This document shows, piece by piece, positions 42,430 through 51,254 of a DNA stretch of 64,000 nucleotides. Each line of letters begins with the position of its first letter. The first letter of the stretch is position 1. The DNA is from Chitinophaga silvisoli (GTDB taxonomy: Bacteria > Bacteroidota > Bacteroidia > Chitinophagales > Chitinophagaceae), in the NCBI RefSeq assembly GCF_003412465.1, contig NZ_QTJV01000015.1, forward strand, positions 1 to 64,000, in the 5' to 3' direction. The notes below the pieces were generated by a model that was not told the origin of the DNA, ran no database searches, and saw only the letters and a program-made list of their open reading frames with translations. The position numbers and the translations under genes are program-made.

Positions 42430-42629
42430 TCCTGCTCTAACGTTAAGGTGCTGTTTATTAGTACTGTTCCTGCTTTTTTATGCCATACAGTGAAAGGGAA
42501 ATCCTCCTTTTTCACTGCTAAAATGAACCTGCTCAATAATTTGTAATTACCAGGCAGGCCTATAGGATTGGCAAATTTAACATGATTTATGAAAGCGCCG
42601 AATATCAGCGTATAAAATAAGGTTAAATT

Positions 42630-42637
42630 TATCTTTG
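42630..42637 (+). promoter_or_regulatory. -7 element placing a leaderless start
   Basis: TATCTTTG matches the -7 consensus and lies five bases before the ATG at 42643. As with hxlR, transcription should start at or near the A of ATG. No clear -33 box is present. Confidence 0.5.
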
Positions 42638-42642
42638 TACCT

Positions 42643-43245
42643 ATGAACAAAGCAATCCTGACTGTTGAGGAACAGGCACTTGTAACCAATCCTGACTGGA
42701 TATATCTTAAAAACAATATTTTGCAGAAGGTGATGAGCCTGCTGGGAGACCTGCATACTGCCTTAGGGGCAGCACTTCCTCTTCAGGAAATTTCATTTCC
42801 CGGAGATGGGTCAGGTAAGCTAAGCAAGGGAGAGCGTTACAAAGATTTGCCTTATATCATGCTGGATTATCCACGCTACTTCAACCGTGATGATATTTTT
42901 GCATTCCGGACCATGTTCTGGTGGGGGCATTATTTTATCGCCACGCTGCATCTCGGAGGAGAGTTGAAGCAGCGGTATTCGCAGACAATCATTGCTGGCT
43001 GGGAGGCACTAGCTGCCGCACAGTTTCAGATCTATGTACGAGAGGACGATCCCTGGCATCACGACTTTGAAAACGGGAATTTCAGATTAATATCAGCTTT
43101 GCCGGCATCGGAATTTGAAATGCTTATACACCGGCTTCCATTTATTAAGATCGCAAAGCCCTGGCCATTGGAGGATTGGGAAGGACTAATACCTGGCGTA
43201 GTGGAAGATTACACACGACTACTACAGTTATTGTGCGGCTTTTGA
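42643..43245 (+). CDS. Unknown 200-aa Bacteroidota protein
   Basis: This soluble protein is Trp- and aromatic-rich. It has PYIMLDYPRYFNRDDIFAFR near residues 68-87 and FWWGHYFIATLHLGG near 90-104. I do not recognise the family or function, although its style is that of conserved Bacteroidota hypothetical proteins. It starts directly after a -7 element, so the message may be leaderless, and converges with the START-like gene. Confidence 0.75.
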   Translation: MNKAILTVEEQALVTNPDWIYLKNNILQKVMSLLGDLHTALGAALPLQEISFPGDGSGKLSKGERYKDLPYIMLDYPRYFNRDDIFAFRTMFWWGHYFIATLHLGGELKQRYSQTIIAGWEALAAAQFQIYVREDDPWHHDFENGNFRLISALPASEFEMLIHRLPFIKIAKPWPLEDWEGLIPGVVEDYTRLLQLLCGF

Positions 43246-43259
43246 AACGGTTGGTGTGT

Positions 43260-43640
43260 TTAGTTGCCAATGCGGTGGAACAGGTCTTTCACCTGGTAGT
43301 CCCAAAGTTGGCTCTGATCAGCTATTTCTTTTTTCTCAGCAAAATCCTTTACAACCAGGATTGTTTCGTTTGTCACTTCGGAAATGGCAATGCGAAATTC
43401 AAAGAATTCTTCTTTGGGCGCATGTTTCCAATGTAAACGGATAAATTCATCTTCTTCCTGTTCCAGCACTTCTGCTTCTTCAACAGATCCATTCCAGGAG
43501 AAGGAAAATACGTTGTCCCTGTAATCTACTTTATCCGCAAACCACTCCTGTAATCCTGCAGGTGTAGATAGGAATTCATATAAGATACTGGGTGAGCACC
43601 GTACGGGGTATTCCAACTCATATTGCACTTTCTTAGACAT
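43260..43640 (-). CDS. START-like domain protein of Bacteroidota
   Basis: The 126-aa protein has the SRPBCC/START-like fold: beta strand start (KVQYELEYPVRCSPSILYEF), STPAGLQEWFADKV near 26-39, FSWNGSVEEAEV near 47-58 and the C-terminal helix (WDYQVKDLFHRIG). Such proteins bind hydrophobic ligands or act as small chaperones, but the role of this group is not known. It is one gene away from rpoD with a divergent control region between. Confidence 0.82.
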   Translation of the reverse strand: MSKKVQYELEYPVRCSPSILYEFLSTPAGLQEWFADKVDYRDNVFSFSWNGSVEEAEVLEQEEDEFIRLHWKHAPKEEFFEFRIAISEVTNETILVVKDFAEKKEIADQSQLWDYQVKDLFHRIGN

Positions 43641-43916
43641 CGCTCAAAGTAATTAGTAAATCAATATCATCTGGCTGCAATTATAGAAAAATATTTATTC
43701 TGTCAAAATTATTTTGCATTTTTTTTTAATAATTGCCCAAATCTTTTCACACTTTATAAATAACAATTCTATTATGAAAATTAACGATACATTAGCGTTT
43801 CGCAGCACTTCTTTCACAGCAATTTATTGTCAGATGAGCATTTCAGCCTTTTGATATGTACGTTGTGAATGGTGAAACGTTTTTGCTTAAAAATGATTCA
43901 ATAAGTAAACATTTAT

Positions 43917-43947
43917 TTTGGCTACTATCTAAAAAAACTTATTTTTG
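43917..43947 (+). promoter_or_regulatory. Consensus Bacteroidota promoter of rpoD
   Basis: TTTG at 43917-43920 is followed after 19 bases by TATTTTTG at 43940-43947, a perfect match to TTTG-N19-TAnnTTTG. The start site is expected at about 43953, leaving a leader of roughly 55 bases. The rest of the 43641-44009 stretch is AT-rich with no gene. Confidence 0.85.
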
Positions 43948-44009
43948 TCTGGCATTCATCAAAAAGGTAACGTTTTATTCACCTGTAACTGTTCCGAGTC
44001 TTTATGTCA

Positions 44010-44879
44010 ATGCGCCAACTCAAAATCACTAAGTCCATCACTAACCGTGAGTCCCAATCACTGGAAAAATATTTGCAGGAAATTGGGAAAGTAGACTTAA
44101 TCACGCCGGAGGAAGAAGTGAACCTGGCTATCCGCATTAAGCAAGGAGATCAGAGAGCACTGGAAAAGCTTACAAAAGCCAACCTGCGCTTCGTGGTATC
44201 TGTTGCCAAGCAATATCAGAATCAGGGTTTATCCCTCAGTGATCTGATTAATGAGGGCAACCTCGGTCTTATCAAGGCTGCACAGCGTTTCGATGAAACA
44301 CGTGGTTTTAAATTTATCTCTTATGCCGTATGGTGGATTCGTCAATCTATTCTGCAGGCATTGGCAGAACAAAGCCGCATCGTTCGTCTCCCGCTGAACA
44401 AAGTAGGTTTGAGCAATAAGATCAGTAAAGCATACTCCCAACTCGAACAGGAATTTGAAAGAGAGCCATCGCCCGACGAACTGGCGACTATTCTCGAAAT
44501 CAATACAGAGGAAGTAGAAGCCACTTTAGGTGTTGCAGCACGTCACGTATCTATGGATGCGCCTTTCATCGACGGAGAAGACAACTCTCTCCTGGATGTA
44601 CTGGAGAATCCAAATGCAAGCAGCGCAGATGAGGAACTGGATCACCACGATTCACTGCGTCGCGAAATAGAACGTTCCTTATCCACTCTCACAGATCGTC
44701 AGAAAGATGTGATCATGCTGTACTTCGGTATCGCAGTAGAGCATCCGATGTCCCTGGAAGATATAGGGGAGAAGTTCGGTCTGACCCGCGAAAGGGTTCG
44801 CCAGATCAAGGATAAGGCGATTACCAAACTGAGAACTACCAGCCGTAGCAAACTGTTAAGGAACTATTTGGGTAACTAA
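44010..44879 (+). CDS. rpoD: Primary RNA polymerase sigma factor (RpoD/SigA)
   Basis: The 289-aa factor is the compact Bacteroidota housekeeping sigma, lacking the long region 1.1. Regions visible are 1.2 (SLEKYLQEIGKVDLITPEEE), 2 (LRFVVSVAKQYQNQGLSLSD and RGFKFISYAVWWIRQSI, with DNA-melting aromatics), 3 (EFEREPSPDELA) and 4 (MSLEDIGEKFGLTRERVRQI). The start at Met3 of the longest frame (MRQLKI) is the usual one for the family. A consensus promoter for this type of sigma factor lies upstream, so it likely drives its own gene. Confidence 0.95.
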   Translation: MRQLKITKSITNRESQSLEKYLQEIGKVDLITPEEEVNLAIRIKQGDQRALEKLTKANLRFVVSVAKQYQNQGLSLSDLINEGNLGLIKAAQRFDETRGFKFISYAVWWIRQSILQALAEQSRIVRLPLNKVGLSNKISKAYSQLEQEFEREPSPDELATILEINTEEVEATLGVAARHVSMDAPFIDGEDNSLLDVLENPNASSADEELDHHDSLRREIERSLSTLTDRQKDVIMLYFGIAVEHPMSLEDIGEKFGLTRERVRQIKDKAITKLRTTSRSKLLRNYLGN

Positions 44880-44900
44880 GATTTTCCCTTCATCATATTG

Positions 44901-44936
44901 AAAAAAGGATAATACCGCCTGGTATTATCCTTTTTT
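44901..44936 (+). terminator. Terminator of rpoD
   Basis: AAAAAAGGATAATACC at 44901-44916 pairs perfectly with GGTATTATCCTTTTTT at 44921-44936 around a four-base loop and runs into more T residues. Confidence 0.9.
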
Positions 44937-45052
44937 TATGCCAGTATGGGTCTTTTTGGCCGGCAGCCTGCAAATGTAAGCGTCCGCCTATCAAATCAGG
45001 TTGTATTTGGCACCTGAAATCATGGCTCCGCCTGGCTTCTAAGGGAGATATT

Positions 45053-45099
45053 CCGCAGATAACCCGCAGATAACCCGCATGTAATCCGCCCATAAGCCG
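45053..45099. repeat. Four 11-bp tandem repeats in the rpoD-ffh gap
   Basis: CCGCAGATAAC is repeated exactly at 45053-45063 and 45064-45074, then in diverged form as CCGCATGTAAT (45075-45085) and CCGCCCATAAG (45086-45096), followed by CCG. The period is close to one helical turn. CATAAGCCG at 45091-45099 also occurs inverted as CGGCTTATG at 45125-45133. The 44937-45284 gap holds no gene. The repeats may be a regulatory binding array or a slippage product. Confidence 0.6.
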
Positions 45100-45232
45100 T
45101 ATTCTAAAAGAGGCGGGATATTGGCGGCTTATGTTCGGAATACCCAGGGGTTATTCCAATCTTTGTATCCCTGGCAGACTATTTTTCCTCTACCGGAAGG
45201 CTTACACCCATTTCTTTTCGCTACCTTTTTAT

Positions 45233-45240
45233 TATTTTTG
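45233..45240 (+). promoter_or_regulatory. Predicted -7 element of ffh
   Basis: TATTTTTG lies 45 bases before the ffh start and matches the -7 consensus. The bases at the -33 position (TTTC at 45211-45214) match three of four. Confidence 0.6.
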
Positions 45241-45284
45241 CAACCCTTAAGCTATTTCCCGGCTTAATTAAAAACAGGTTTCTG

Positions 45285-46610
45285 ATGTTTGAATCATTAT
45301 CAGAGCGGCTCGACTCCGCCTTCAAGCAATTGAAAGGTGAAGGCCGTATCAGTGAAATAAATGTTGCCAGTACTGTAAAGGAAATCCGCCGTGCACTGGT
45401 AGACGCGGACGTTAACTACAAAATCGCGAAGGACTTTACCGACAGGGTAAGGGAAAAAGCGCTGGGCGAAAAGGTGATCACTGCCATTTCTCCCGGTCAG
45501 CTCATGGTGAAAATCGTAAAGGACGAGCTGGCGGAACTGATGGGTGGTACCGAAGCAGAACTGGATATTAAGGCGAACCCTTCTGTCATCCTGATAGCGG
45601 GTCTGCAGGGTTCCGGTAAAACCACTTTCTCCGGTAAACTGGCCAACTTCCTCAAAACTAAAAAGGGTAAAAAGCCCCTGCTGGTGGCAGCTGACATCTA
45701 CCGCCCTGCGGCGATCGATCAGTTGAAAGTACTGGGTGAGCAGATTGGTGTAGAAGTGTATAGCGAACCTGAGAACAAGGATGCTGTAAAAATCGCCCAG
45801 AATGCGATTGCACAGGCTAAACAGAATGGTAATACAGTCGTGATCATCGATACCGCCGGTCGTCTGGCAGTCGATGAAGCCATGATGACCGAGGTAGCCA
45901 ATGTAAAGGCTGCTGTAAAACCAAACGAAATCCTCTTTGTTGTGGACTCCATGACGGGGCAGGATGCTGTGAACACTGCCAAAGCGTTCAATGAGCGGCT
46001 GGACTTCAGTGGGGTAGTACTCACAAAACTGGATGGTGATACCCGTGGTGGTGCTGCCTTAACTATCAAATACACAGTTGAGAAGCCCATCAAGTTCGTG
46101 AGCATGGGTGAAAAGCTGGATACCCTGGATGTGTTCTACCCTGAGCGTATGGCACAGCGTATCCTGGGTATGGGTGATATCACTACCCTGGTAGAACGTG
46201 CACAGGCACAGTTCAACGAGGAGCAGGCGAAAAAGCTGGAAAAGAAGATCCGTCAGAACCAGTTTGATTTTGATGACTTCCGTGAGCAGCTGAACCAGAT
46301 TAAGAAAATGGGTAACCTGAAGGACCTGATGGGTATGATCCCGGGTATCGGAAAGGCTATCAAGGATATTGATATCAGCGACGACGCATTCAAGGGTATA
46401 GAAGCGATCATAGGCTCTATGACTCCTGCGGAACGTAGCAATCCAGACCTGATTGATGGCAGCCGCCGTCGCCGTATTGCGAAAGGTGCCGGTAAGGACA
46501 TCCAGGATGTGAATCAGTTTATGAAACAATTTGAACAAATGCGTCAGATGATGAAACAAATGAATAAATTTGGCGCAGGAGGCAGAGGACTGAGAGCAAT
46601 GGGCAGATAG
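45285..46610 (+). CDS. ffh: Signal recognition particle GTPase Ffh
   Basis: The 441-aa protein carries ribosomes with emerging membrane proteins to FtsY. It has the N domain (1-90), the G domain with GLQGSGKTTFSGKLA (about 106-120), DTAGRLAVDEAMM, the TKLDGDTRGGAAL box and the C-terminal Met-rich M domain that binds 4.5S RNA and signal peptides (SRRRRIAKGAG, then FMKQFEQMRQMMKQMNKF). Full length and intact. It is transcribed alone, ahead of the rpsP operon. Confidence 0.97.
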   Translation: MFESLSERLDSAFKQLKGEGRISEINVASTVKEIRRALVDADVNYKIAKDFTDRVREKALGEKVITAISPGQLMVKIVKDELAELMGGTEAELDIKANPSVILIAGLQGSGKTTFSGKLANFLKTKKGKKPLLVAADIYRPAAIDQLKVLGEQIGVEVYSEPENKDAVKIAQNAIAQAKQNGNTVVIIDTAGRLAVDEAMMTEVANVKAAVKPNEILFVVDSMTGQDAVNTAKAFNERLDFSGVVLTKLDGDTRGGAALTIKYTVEKPIKFVSMGEKLDTLDVFYPERMAQRILGMGDITTLVERAQAQFNEEQAKKLEKKIRQNQFDFDDFREQLNQIKKMGNLKDLMGMIPGIGKAIKDIDISDDAFKGIEAIIGSMTPAERSNPDLIDGSRRRRIAKGAGKDIQDVNQFMKQFEQMRQMMKQMNKFGAGGRGLRAMGR

Positions 46611-46734
46611 GAAAAGTGGCGTTTTCTATAGCAGGAACGCTCATTTTAGCCTGTAAAAACCAGCTTTCAATACAAAGCCAGATAAACTGGAAAACAAAGA
46701 TTTTGCAGCAAAGGAAATTTTTAACAGAAAATAT

Positions 46735-46765
46735 TTTGAACTAATTCTTTTTAAGATTACTTTTG
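46735..46765 (+). promoter_or_regulatory. Consensus promoter of the rpsP operon
   Basis: TTTG at 46735-46738, 19 bases, then TACTTTTG at 46758-46765 fully matches the Bacteroidota consensus. The leader would be about 50 bases. Confidence 0.85.
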
Positions 46766-46822
46766 CTGCCCCAATTGAATAATATTTTTTAACAACTCGC
46801 AAAAAAATAATTCGAATTATTT

Positions 46823-47263
46823 ATGCCAGTCAAGATCAGATTACAACGTCATGGCGCTAAGAAGAGACCTTTTTATTTTATCGTAGTTGCCGATGCTCGC
46901 GCGCCAAGAGATGGTAAATTCATCCAGAAGATCGGTACTTACAATCCACTGACAGTTCCTGCTTCTATCAACATTGATACTGAAAAGGCACTGCGTTGGT
47001 TACAGAAAGGTGCTCAGCCAACAGATACCGTTAGAAGAATCCTTTCTTTCAAAGGTGTACTGTACCTGAAACACCTGTTGAGAGGTGTGAAGCTCGGTCT
47101 GTTTGATGAGCCTACCGCTTTCCAGAAATTCGAACAATGGCAGGCTGAACACGAGCAGAAAGTTGCTGCACGTCGTGATAGCCACAAGAAAGCAAGAATT
47201 GCTACTCCGGTGGTAAGAAGAGTTGAAGACGCTTCTGCTCCTCAGGAAGGTGGCGAAGCTTAA
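46823..47263 (+). CDS. rpsP: Ribosomal protein S16
   Basis: The 146-aa protein begins MPVKIRLQRHGAKKRPFYFI, the classic S16 start, followed by GTYNP and the GAQPTDTVRRIL segment. It is a component of the 30S body needed for assembly. The C-terminal 60 residues form a charged extension common in Bacteroidota S16. It heads the order rpsP-rimM-trmD-rplS, although a hairpin separates it from rimM. Confidence 0.97.
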   Translation: MPVKIRLQRHGAKKRPFYFIVVADARAPRDGKFIQKIGTYNPLTVPASINIDTEKALRWLQKGAQPTDTVRRILSFKGVLYLKHLLRGVKLGLFDEPTAFQKFEQWQAEHEQKVAARRDSHKKARIATPVVRRVEDASAPQEGGEA

Positions 47264-47286
47264 TCCAGCTTTCACATAACATACTG

Positions 47287-47316
47287 AAAGGGAAATACTC
47301 AAGGGTATTTCCCTTT
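47287..47316 (+). terminator. Hairpin between rpsP and rimM
   Basis: AAAGGGAAATAC at 47287-47298 pairs with GTATTTCCCTTT at 47305-47316, followed by TT. It may act as an attenuating terminator, reducing rimM and trmD expression relative to rpsP. Confidence 0.75.
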
Positions 47317-47337
47317 TTACTTATTAGTCGTCAGATA

Positions 47338-47856
47338 ATGAATAACTACTTTAGCATAGGTAAACTGGTATCTGTATTCGGATTACAGGGCGAGTTTGTT
47401 CTGAAGCACAGCCTGGGAAAAAGGACCTCCCTGCAGGGGGTGGAAGCCATCTTCCTGGAAGAACGTAAGAACAGCTTTATCCCTTATTTCGTGCAGAAAG
47501 CCAGTGTGAAGGATCATGAACATACCTTTGTGAAGCTGGAAGGCATTGATACCAAGGAGGCTGCCCGTAAACTGGTGCAAACACCGGTCTACCTGGGAGA
47601 GGCCGATTTCAAGTTACATGCAGCATCATCAGCTCCACTGGCCATGCTGGGTTTTACCGTGCATGACAAGGAGCTGGGGGAACTGGGTGTGATCGAAGAG
47701 GTGATCGAAATGCCGATGCAGGTGCTGGTGAAGATCATGTATAAGGAAACAGAGGTACTGTTGCCATTGAATGAACAATCACTGGTAAAGGTGGATAAGA
47801 AAGGACAGATCGTCCATGTAGACCTGCCTGAAGGATTGATGGACATTTATCTGTAG
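47338..47856 (+). CDS. rimM: Ribosome maturation factor RimM
   Basis: The 172-aa protein helps 30S maturation by contacting S19. The N-terminal RimM domain (SIGKLVSVFGLQGEFVLKHS) and a PRC-barrel-like C-terminal domain (LGFTVHDKELGELGVIEEV, and VLLPLNEQSLVKVD) are both present. It lies between rpsP and trmD, the usual order. Confidence 0.95.
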   Translation: MNNYFSIGKLVSVFGLQGEFVLKHSLGKRTSLQGVEAIFLEERKNSFIPYFVQKASVKDHEHTFVKLEGIDTKEAARKLVQTPVYLGEADFKLHAASSAPLAMLGFTVHDKELGELGVIEEVIEMPMQVLVKIMYKETEVLLPLNEQSLVKVDKKGQIVHVDLPEGLMDIYL

Positions 47857-47937
47857 TATGAATGAGGGCGTGATTCAATTTGAATTTTACCAGTTTTAAA
47901 AATCAGAAAGAATTCACAACCAAAGAATTAACAACAC

Positions 47938-48618
47938 ATGAGGATCGATATTATTACCGTACAGCCAGGGTTACTGGAAAGCCCTTTTTCTCACTCGATC
48001 TTAAAGCGGGCGCAGACGAAGGGATTGCTGGAAATACACACCCATAATCTCCGGGATTATTCTACCCAGAAGCAAAAGCAGGTAGATGATTACCAGTTTG
48101 GGGGAGGGGCAGGTATGGTTATGATGCTGGAGCCTGTAGTAAGAGCAATAGAAACCCTGCAGGAGAAGATCACCTACGATGAGGTGATTTACCTGACACC
48201 GGATGGTGAGACCCTGAACCAGGGAATTGCCAATCAGCTGTCACTGAAGGGGAACCTGCTCATGTTGTGTGGACATTATAAAGGTATCGATGAGCGGATT
48301 CGTCAGCATTTCGTAACGAAAGAGATTTCTATTGGTGATTATGTACTCTCCGGCGGCGAGTTGGCGGCAGCGGTACTGGTAGATGCGATAGGGAGATTGA
48401 TTCCGGGAGTACTGAATGATGAGCAATCTGCCTTGCTGGATTCATTCCAGGATAACCTGCTGGCACCACCGGTGTATACCCGTCCTGAAGAGTTCAGGGG
48501 CTGGAAGGTACCGGAGGTACTCATGAGCGGGGATCATAAGAAGATAGACAACTGGCGGCATGAAATGGCGCTTGAGCGAACCAGGGAGCGCAGGCCGGAT
48601 TTACTGGACAAACATTAG
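47938..48618 (+). CDS. trmD: tRNA (guanine37-N1)-methyltransferase TrmD
   Basis: The 226-aa enzyme methylates G37 of tRNAs that read CNN and CGG codons, preventing frameshifts. The SPOUT knot is visible in GGGAGMVMMLEPVV, LCGHYKGIDERI and the EISIGDYVLSGGELAA segment, and the C-terminal domain is present (LERTRERRPDLL). It follows rimM after 81 bases and precedes rplS. Confidence 0.97.
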   Translation: MRIDIITVQPGLLESPFSHSILKRAQTKGLLEIHTHNLRDYSTQKQKQVDDYQFGGGAGMVMMLEPVVRAIETLQEKITYDEVIYLTPDGETLNQGIANQLSLKGNLLMLCGHYKGIDERIRQHFVTKEISIGDYVLSGGELAAAVLVDAIGRLIPGVLNDEQSALLDSFQDNLLAPPVYTRPEEFRGWKVPEVLMSGDHKKIDNWRHEMALERTRERRPDLLDKH

Positions 48619-48730
48619 GATTTAAAACTATTTGCTACCTGCGGCAACTTCATCCATTAAAATAATAAGTCAAAATTTAACTTCATTATCAATTAGTTAA
48701 AAAATTATTCCTTAATAAAGGTCACTGTTA

Positions 48731-48762
48731 TTTGGAAGTTGTGGAATTCTCACCTACCTTTG
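48731..48762 (+). promoter_or_regulatory. Separate promoter of rplS
   Basis: TTTG at 48731-48734 and TACCTTTG at 48755-48762 with a 20-base spacer match the consensus. The ATG follows 24 bases later, so rplS can be expressed independently of trmD. Confidence 0.75.
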
Positions 48763-48786
48763 CAGTCCGATAAATAAATTTGAAAG

Positions 48787-49137
48787 ATGAACGCGATTTC
48801 TTTTGTTCACGAGCAACTGACAGGTAATACAAAAAACTACCCTAAGTTTAAAGCCGGTGACAATGTCACTGTAAACTATAAAATTGTTGAAGGTAACAAG
48901 GAAAGAATCCAGTCCTTCAAAGGTGATGTAATCAAGATCCAGGGTACTGGTTTCACTGCATCATTCACAGTAAGAAAGATCTCCGATGGAGTTGGTGTAG
49001 AGAGAGTTTTCCCTCTGTACTCACCAAACATCGATGGTATCGTACTGAACAAAGTTGGTAAAGTAAGAAGAGCAAGACTGTTCTACCTGCGTGAACGTGC
49101 TGGTAAAGCTGCTCGTATTAAAGAGAAAAGGGTTTAG
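48787..49137 (+). CDS. rplS: Ribosomal protein L19
   Basis: The 116-aa protein lies at the 30S-50S interface. It has the typical L19 segments GDNVTVNYKIVEGNKERIQS near 24-43, FTVRKISDGVGVERVFPLYS near 60-79 and RRARLFYLRERAGKAARIKE. It ends the rpsP-rimM-trmD-rplS series and is followed by a terminator. Confidence 0.97.
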   Translation: MNAISFVHEQLTGNTKNYPKFKAGDNVTVNYKIVEGNKERIQSFKGDVIKIQGTGFTASFTVRKISDGVGVERVFPLYSPNIDGIVLNKVGKVRRARLFYLRERAGKAARIKEKRV

Positions 49138-49161
49138 TATAAATACAGGGAAATTAGTGAT

Positions 49162-49192
49162 AACGGGGACCGTTCCGGTTCCCGTTTTTTTT
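49162..49192 (+). terminator. Terminator of rplS
   Basis: AACGGGGACC pairs with GGTTCCCGTT (one G bulge-like mismatch) at 49162-49186, then an uninterrupted T run to 49192. Confidence 0.8.
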
Positions 49193-49320
49193 GTCACTTC
49201 CCGATACTACCAACCTCTACCCACCATAATGTGCCTGCTGCAGGGAAAAGCCCCTTGCCGACCCCGTTTGCCCCCCTCTTAAAATAAAATTAAAGTTTCC
49301 CCGATCTTCAGGCAGTACAA

Positions 49321-49350
49321 TTGAATCCCGGATTTTATTACCTATCTTTG
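49321..49350 (+). promoter_or_regulatory. Predicted promoter of tatA
   Basis: TTG at 49321-49323 and TATCTTTG at 49343-49350 with a 19-base spacer match the -33/-7 consensus. The tatA ATG lies 28 bases after the -7 element. Confidence 0.65.
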
Positions 49351-49377
49351 TTAGCTTAACATTCTAAAACAGAGAAA

Positions 49378-49614
49378 ATGACTGCCGTTATTGTGAAATC
49401 ACCACTGTTATTGTTCCAGGATCTGGGTATGAGCGAACTGCTGCTGATCGCCCTGGTTGTATTACTGTTGTTTGGTGGTAAAAAAATCCCTGAGCTCATG
49501 CGCGGACTGGGTAAAGGTATCCGTGAGTTCAACGATGCCAAAAACAATGTACGCAAGGAGATCGAAGAAGGTATGAAAGAAACACCTTCTACTACAGATC
49601 AGAAAGGAGCTTAA
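49378..49614 (+). CDS. tatA: Twin-arginine translocase subunit TatA
   Basis: The 78-aa protein forms the Tat pore. One membrane helix (about 17-34, LGMSELLLIALVVLLLFGGK) is followed by the amphipathic helix KKIPELMRGLGKGIREF and an acidic-basic tail. It is relevant to the window since two proteins here, the phospholipase C and probably the superoxide dismutase, carry Tat-type signals. A second start at Met18 is conceivable. Confidence 0.93.
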   Translation: MTAVIVKSPLLLFQDLGMSELLLIALVVLLLFGGKKIPELMRGLGKGIREFNDAKNNVRKEIEEGMKETPSTTDQKGA

Positions 49615-49804
49615 TTCCTTCCCTGTATATTACGAACTAAGAGATTCAAACGCAAGGAGAAGTCGTGTGCCTATGATAGTCATAGACTAGCATTTCCACG
49701 TCATTGAACCTAAAGTATGCCACAACCTGGATGCGACACTTTTGTATCCGGCTTACAAGTTTGACCTGATATTTTATTTTTTCAAGCAATTAACTGGTTT
49801 GGCT

Positions 49805-51247
49805 TTGTCTGAATTCAGCAGTATATCGGCTTTTCATGAAGCATTATACGCCGGCAGAACAACCTGTACGGGAGTGGTGCAATATTACCTGGACCGTATA
49901 GCAAAGACAAAACATCTGAATGCGTACCTGGAGGTTTGGGAAGAGGAAGCCCTTCAAAAAGCGCGCGAGCTGGATACCCGTCTACAAAATGGGGAAAAGC
50001 TGGGGCCGCTGGGGGGCGTTGTGATCGGGATCAAAGATGTGATCTGCTACAAAGGCCATAAAATAAGTGCGGCATCGAAGATGCTGGGAGGGTTTACATC
50101 CATGTATTCTGCCACCGCAGTCGAAAGATTACTGGAGGCAGATGCCATTTTGATCGGTAATCTCAATTGCGATGAATTCGCCATGGGGTCTACCAATGAA
50201 AATTCGGCCTATGGACCAGTACTCAATGCATTGGATACCAGCCGTGTACCTGGTGGATCATCAGGCGGATCGGCAGTAGCTGTGCAGGCAGATTTATGTA
50301 TGGTGAGCCTGGGTAGTGATACCGGTGGATCTGTACGTCAGCCTGCTGACTTCTGCGGAATCGTTGGTTTAAAACCGACTTATGGGCGGATCTCCCGTTA
50401 CGGACTGATCGCCTATGCGTCCTCTTTTGATCAGATCGGTGTCTTTGGCAGGAATGTTGCGGATGTGGCTGGAGTACTTCAGCAAATAGCAGGGCCCGAT
50501 GCCTACGATAGCACAGCATCTTCCCAGGAAGTTCCTGATTATCAGACACGGGCACACAATAAATCCTTTAAAATAGCGTATTTAAAGGACGCATTGTTTC
50601 ACCCGGGCCTGGATCCGGAAATGAAGGATGAGTACCAAATCTTTTTTGAAGAACTGGAAGCCGCAGGGAATTCAGTTACAGCGGTGGATTTCGCTTACCT
50701 TGACTATGTAGTTCCAGCATATTATGTATTGACTACAGCAGAGGCATCCTCCAATCTTTCCCGCTTTGATGGGGTCAAATATGGACACCGGACACCGCTT
50801 CAAAATTTAGATTTAACAGATTTTTATAAGAAAAGCAGATCGGAAGGTTTCGGTATAGAAGTAAAACGGCGTATATTACTGGGCACTTTCGTGCTAAGCG
50901 CAGGATATTACGATGCTTACTTCACGAAAGCGCAGCAAGTGAGAAGACTGGTAGTTAACAAATTATCAGAAATCCTATCAACTTATGATGCGATTTTGAT
51001 GCCAACGGCACCTTCCACAGCATTTAAAATAGGGGAAAAAACAGATGACCCCATTGCTATGTACCTTGCAGATATCTACACGGTCCTGGCAAATCTGGCC
51101 GGAGTTCCGGCAATTTCAGTACCTTTGCAACGGCATTCAAACGGGATGCCATATGGTGTACAGATCATCACAAAGCAATTTAGCGAAGCGCTCCTGTTAG
51201 ACATTGCAGCACAAGTCATGCAATTGAGGCAGGTCACTCCTGTTTAA
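49805..51247 (+). CDS. gatA: Glutamyl-tRNA(Gln)/aspartyl-tRNA(Asn) amidotransferase subunit A
   Basis: GatA hydrolyses glutamine and delivers ammonia to convert Glu-tRNA(Gln) to Gln-tRNA(Gln). The amidase signature is complete: catalytic Lys in GIKDVICYKGHK, the GGSSGGSA loop, SLGSDTGGSVRQPADFCG with the cis-Ser and nucleophile Ser, and LKPTYGRISRYGL. No ATG exists near the start. The frame opens at 49742 (TTG), but CACTTTTG at 49737-49744 looks like a -7 element overlapping that codon, so I prefer the TTG at 49805, which gives SEFSSISAFHEAL as in relatives. The gene is separated from gatB and gatC. Confidence 0.9.
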   Translation: MSEFSSISAFHEALYAGRTTCTGVVQYYLDRIAKTKHLNAYLEVWEEEALQKARELDTRLQNGEKLGPLGGVVIGIKDVICYKGHKISAASKMLGGFTSMYSATAVERLLEADAILIGNLNCDEFAMGSTNENSAYGPVLNALDTSRVPGGSSGGSAVAVQADLCMVSLGSDTGGSVRQPADFCGIVGLKPTYGRISRYGLIAYASSFDQIGVFGRNVADVAGVLQQIAGPDAYDSTASSQEVPDYQTRAHNKSFKIAYLKDALFHPGLDPEMKDEYQIFFEELEAAGNSVTAVDFAYLDYVVPAYYVLTTAEASSNLSRFDGVKYGHRTPLQNLDLTDFYKKSRSEGFGIEVKRRILLGTFVLSAGYYDAYFTKAQQVRRLVVNKLSEILSTYDAILMPTAPSTAFKIGEKTDDPIAMYLADIYTVLANLAGVPAISVPLQRHSNGMPYGVQIITKQFSEALLLDIAAQVMQLRQVTPV

Positions 51248-51254
51248 AATAAAT

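Noticed and set aside
45053..45099. CRISPR array
   Set aside because: The units are contiguous 11-mers without spacers, and no cas genes are present.
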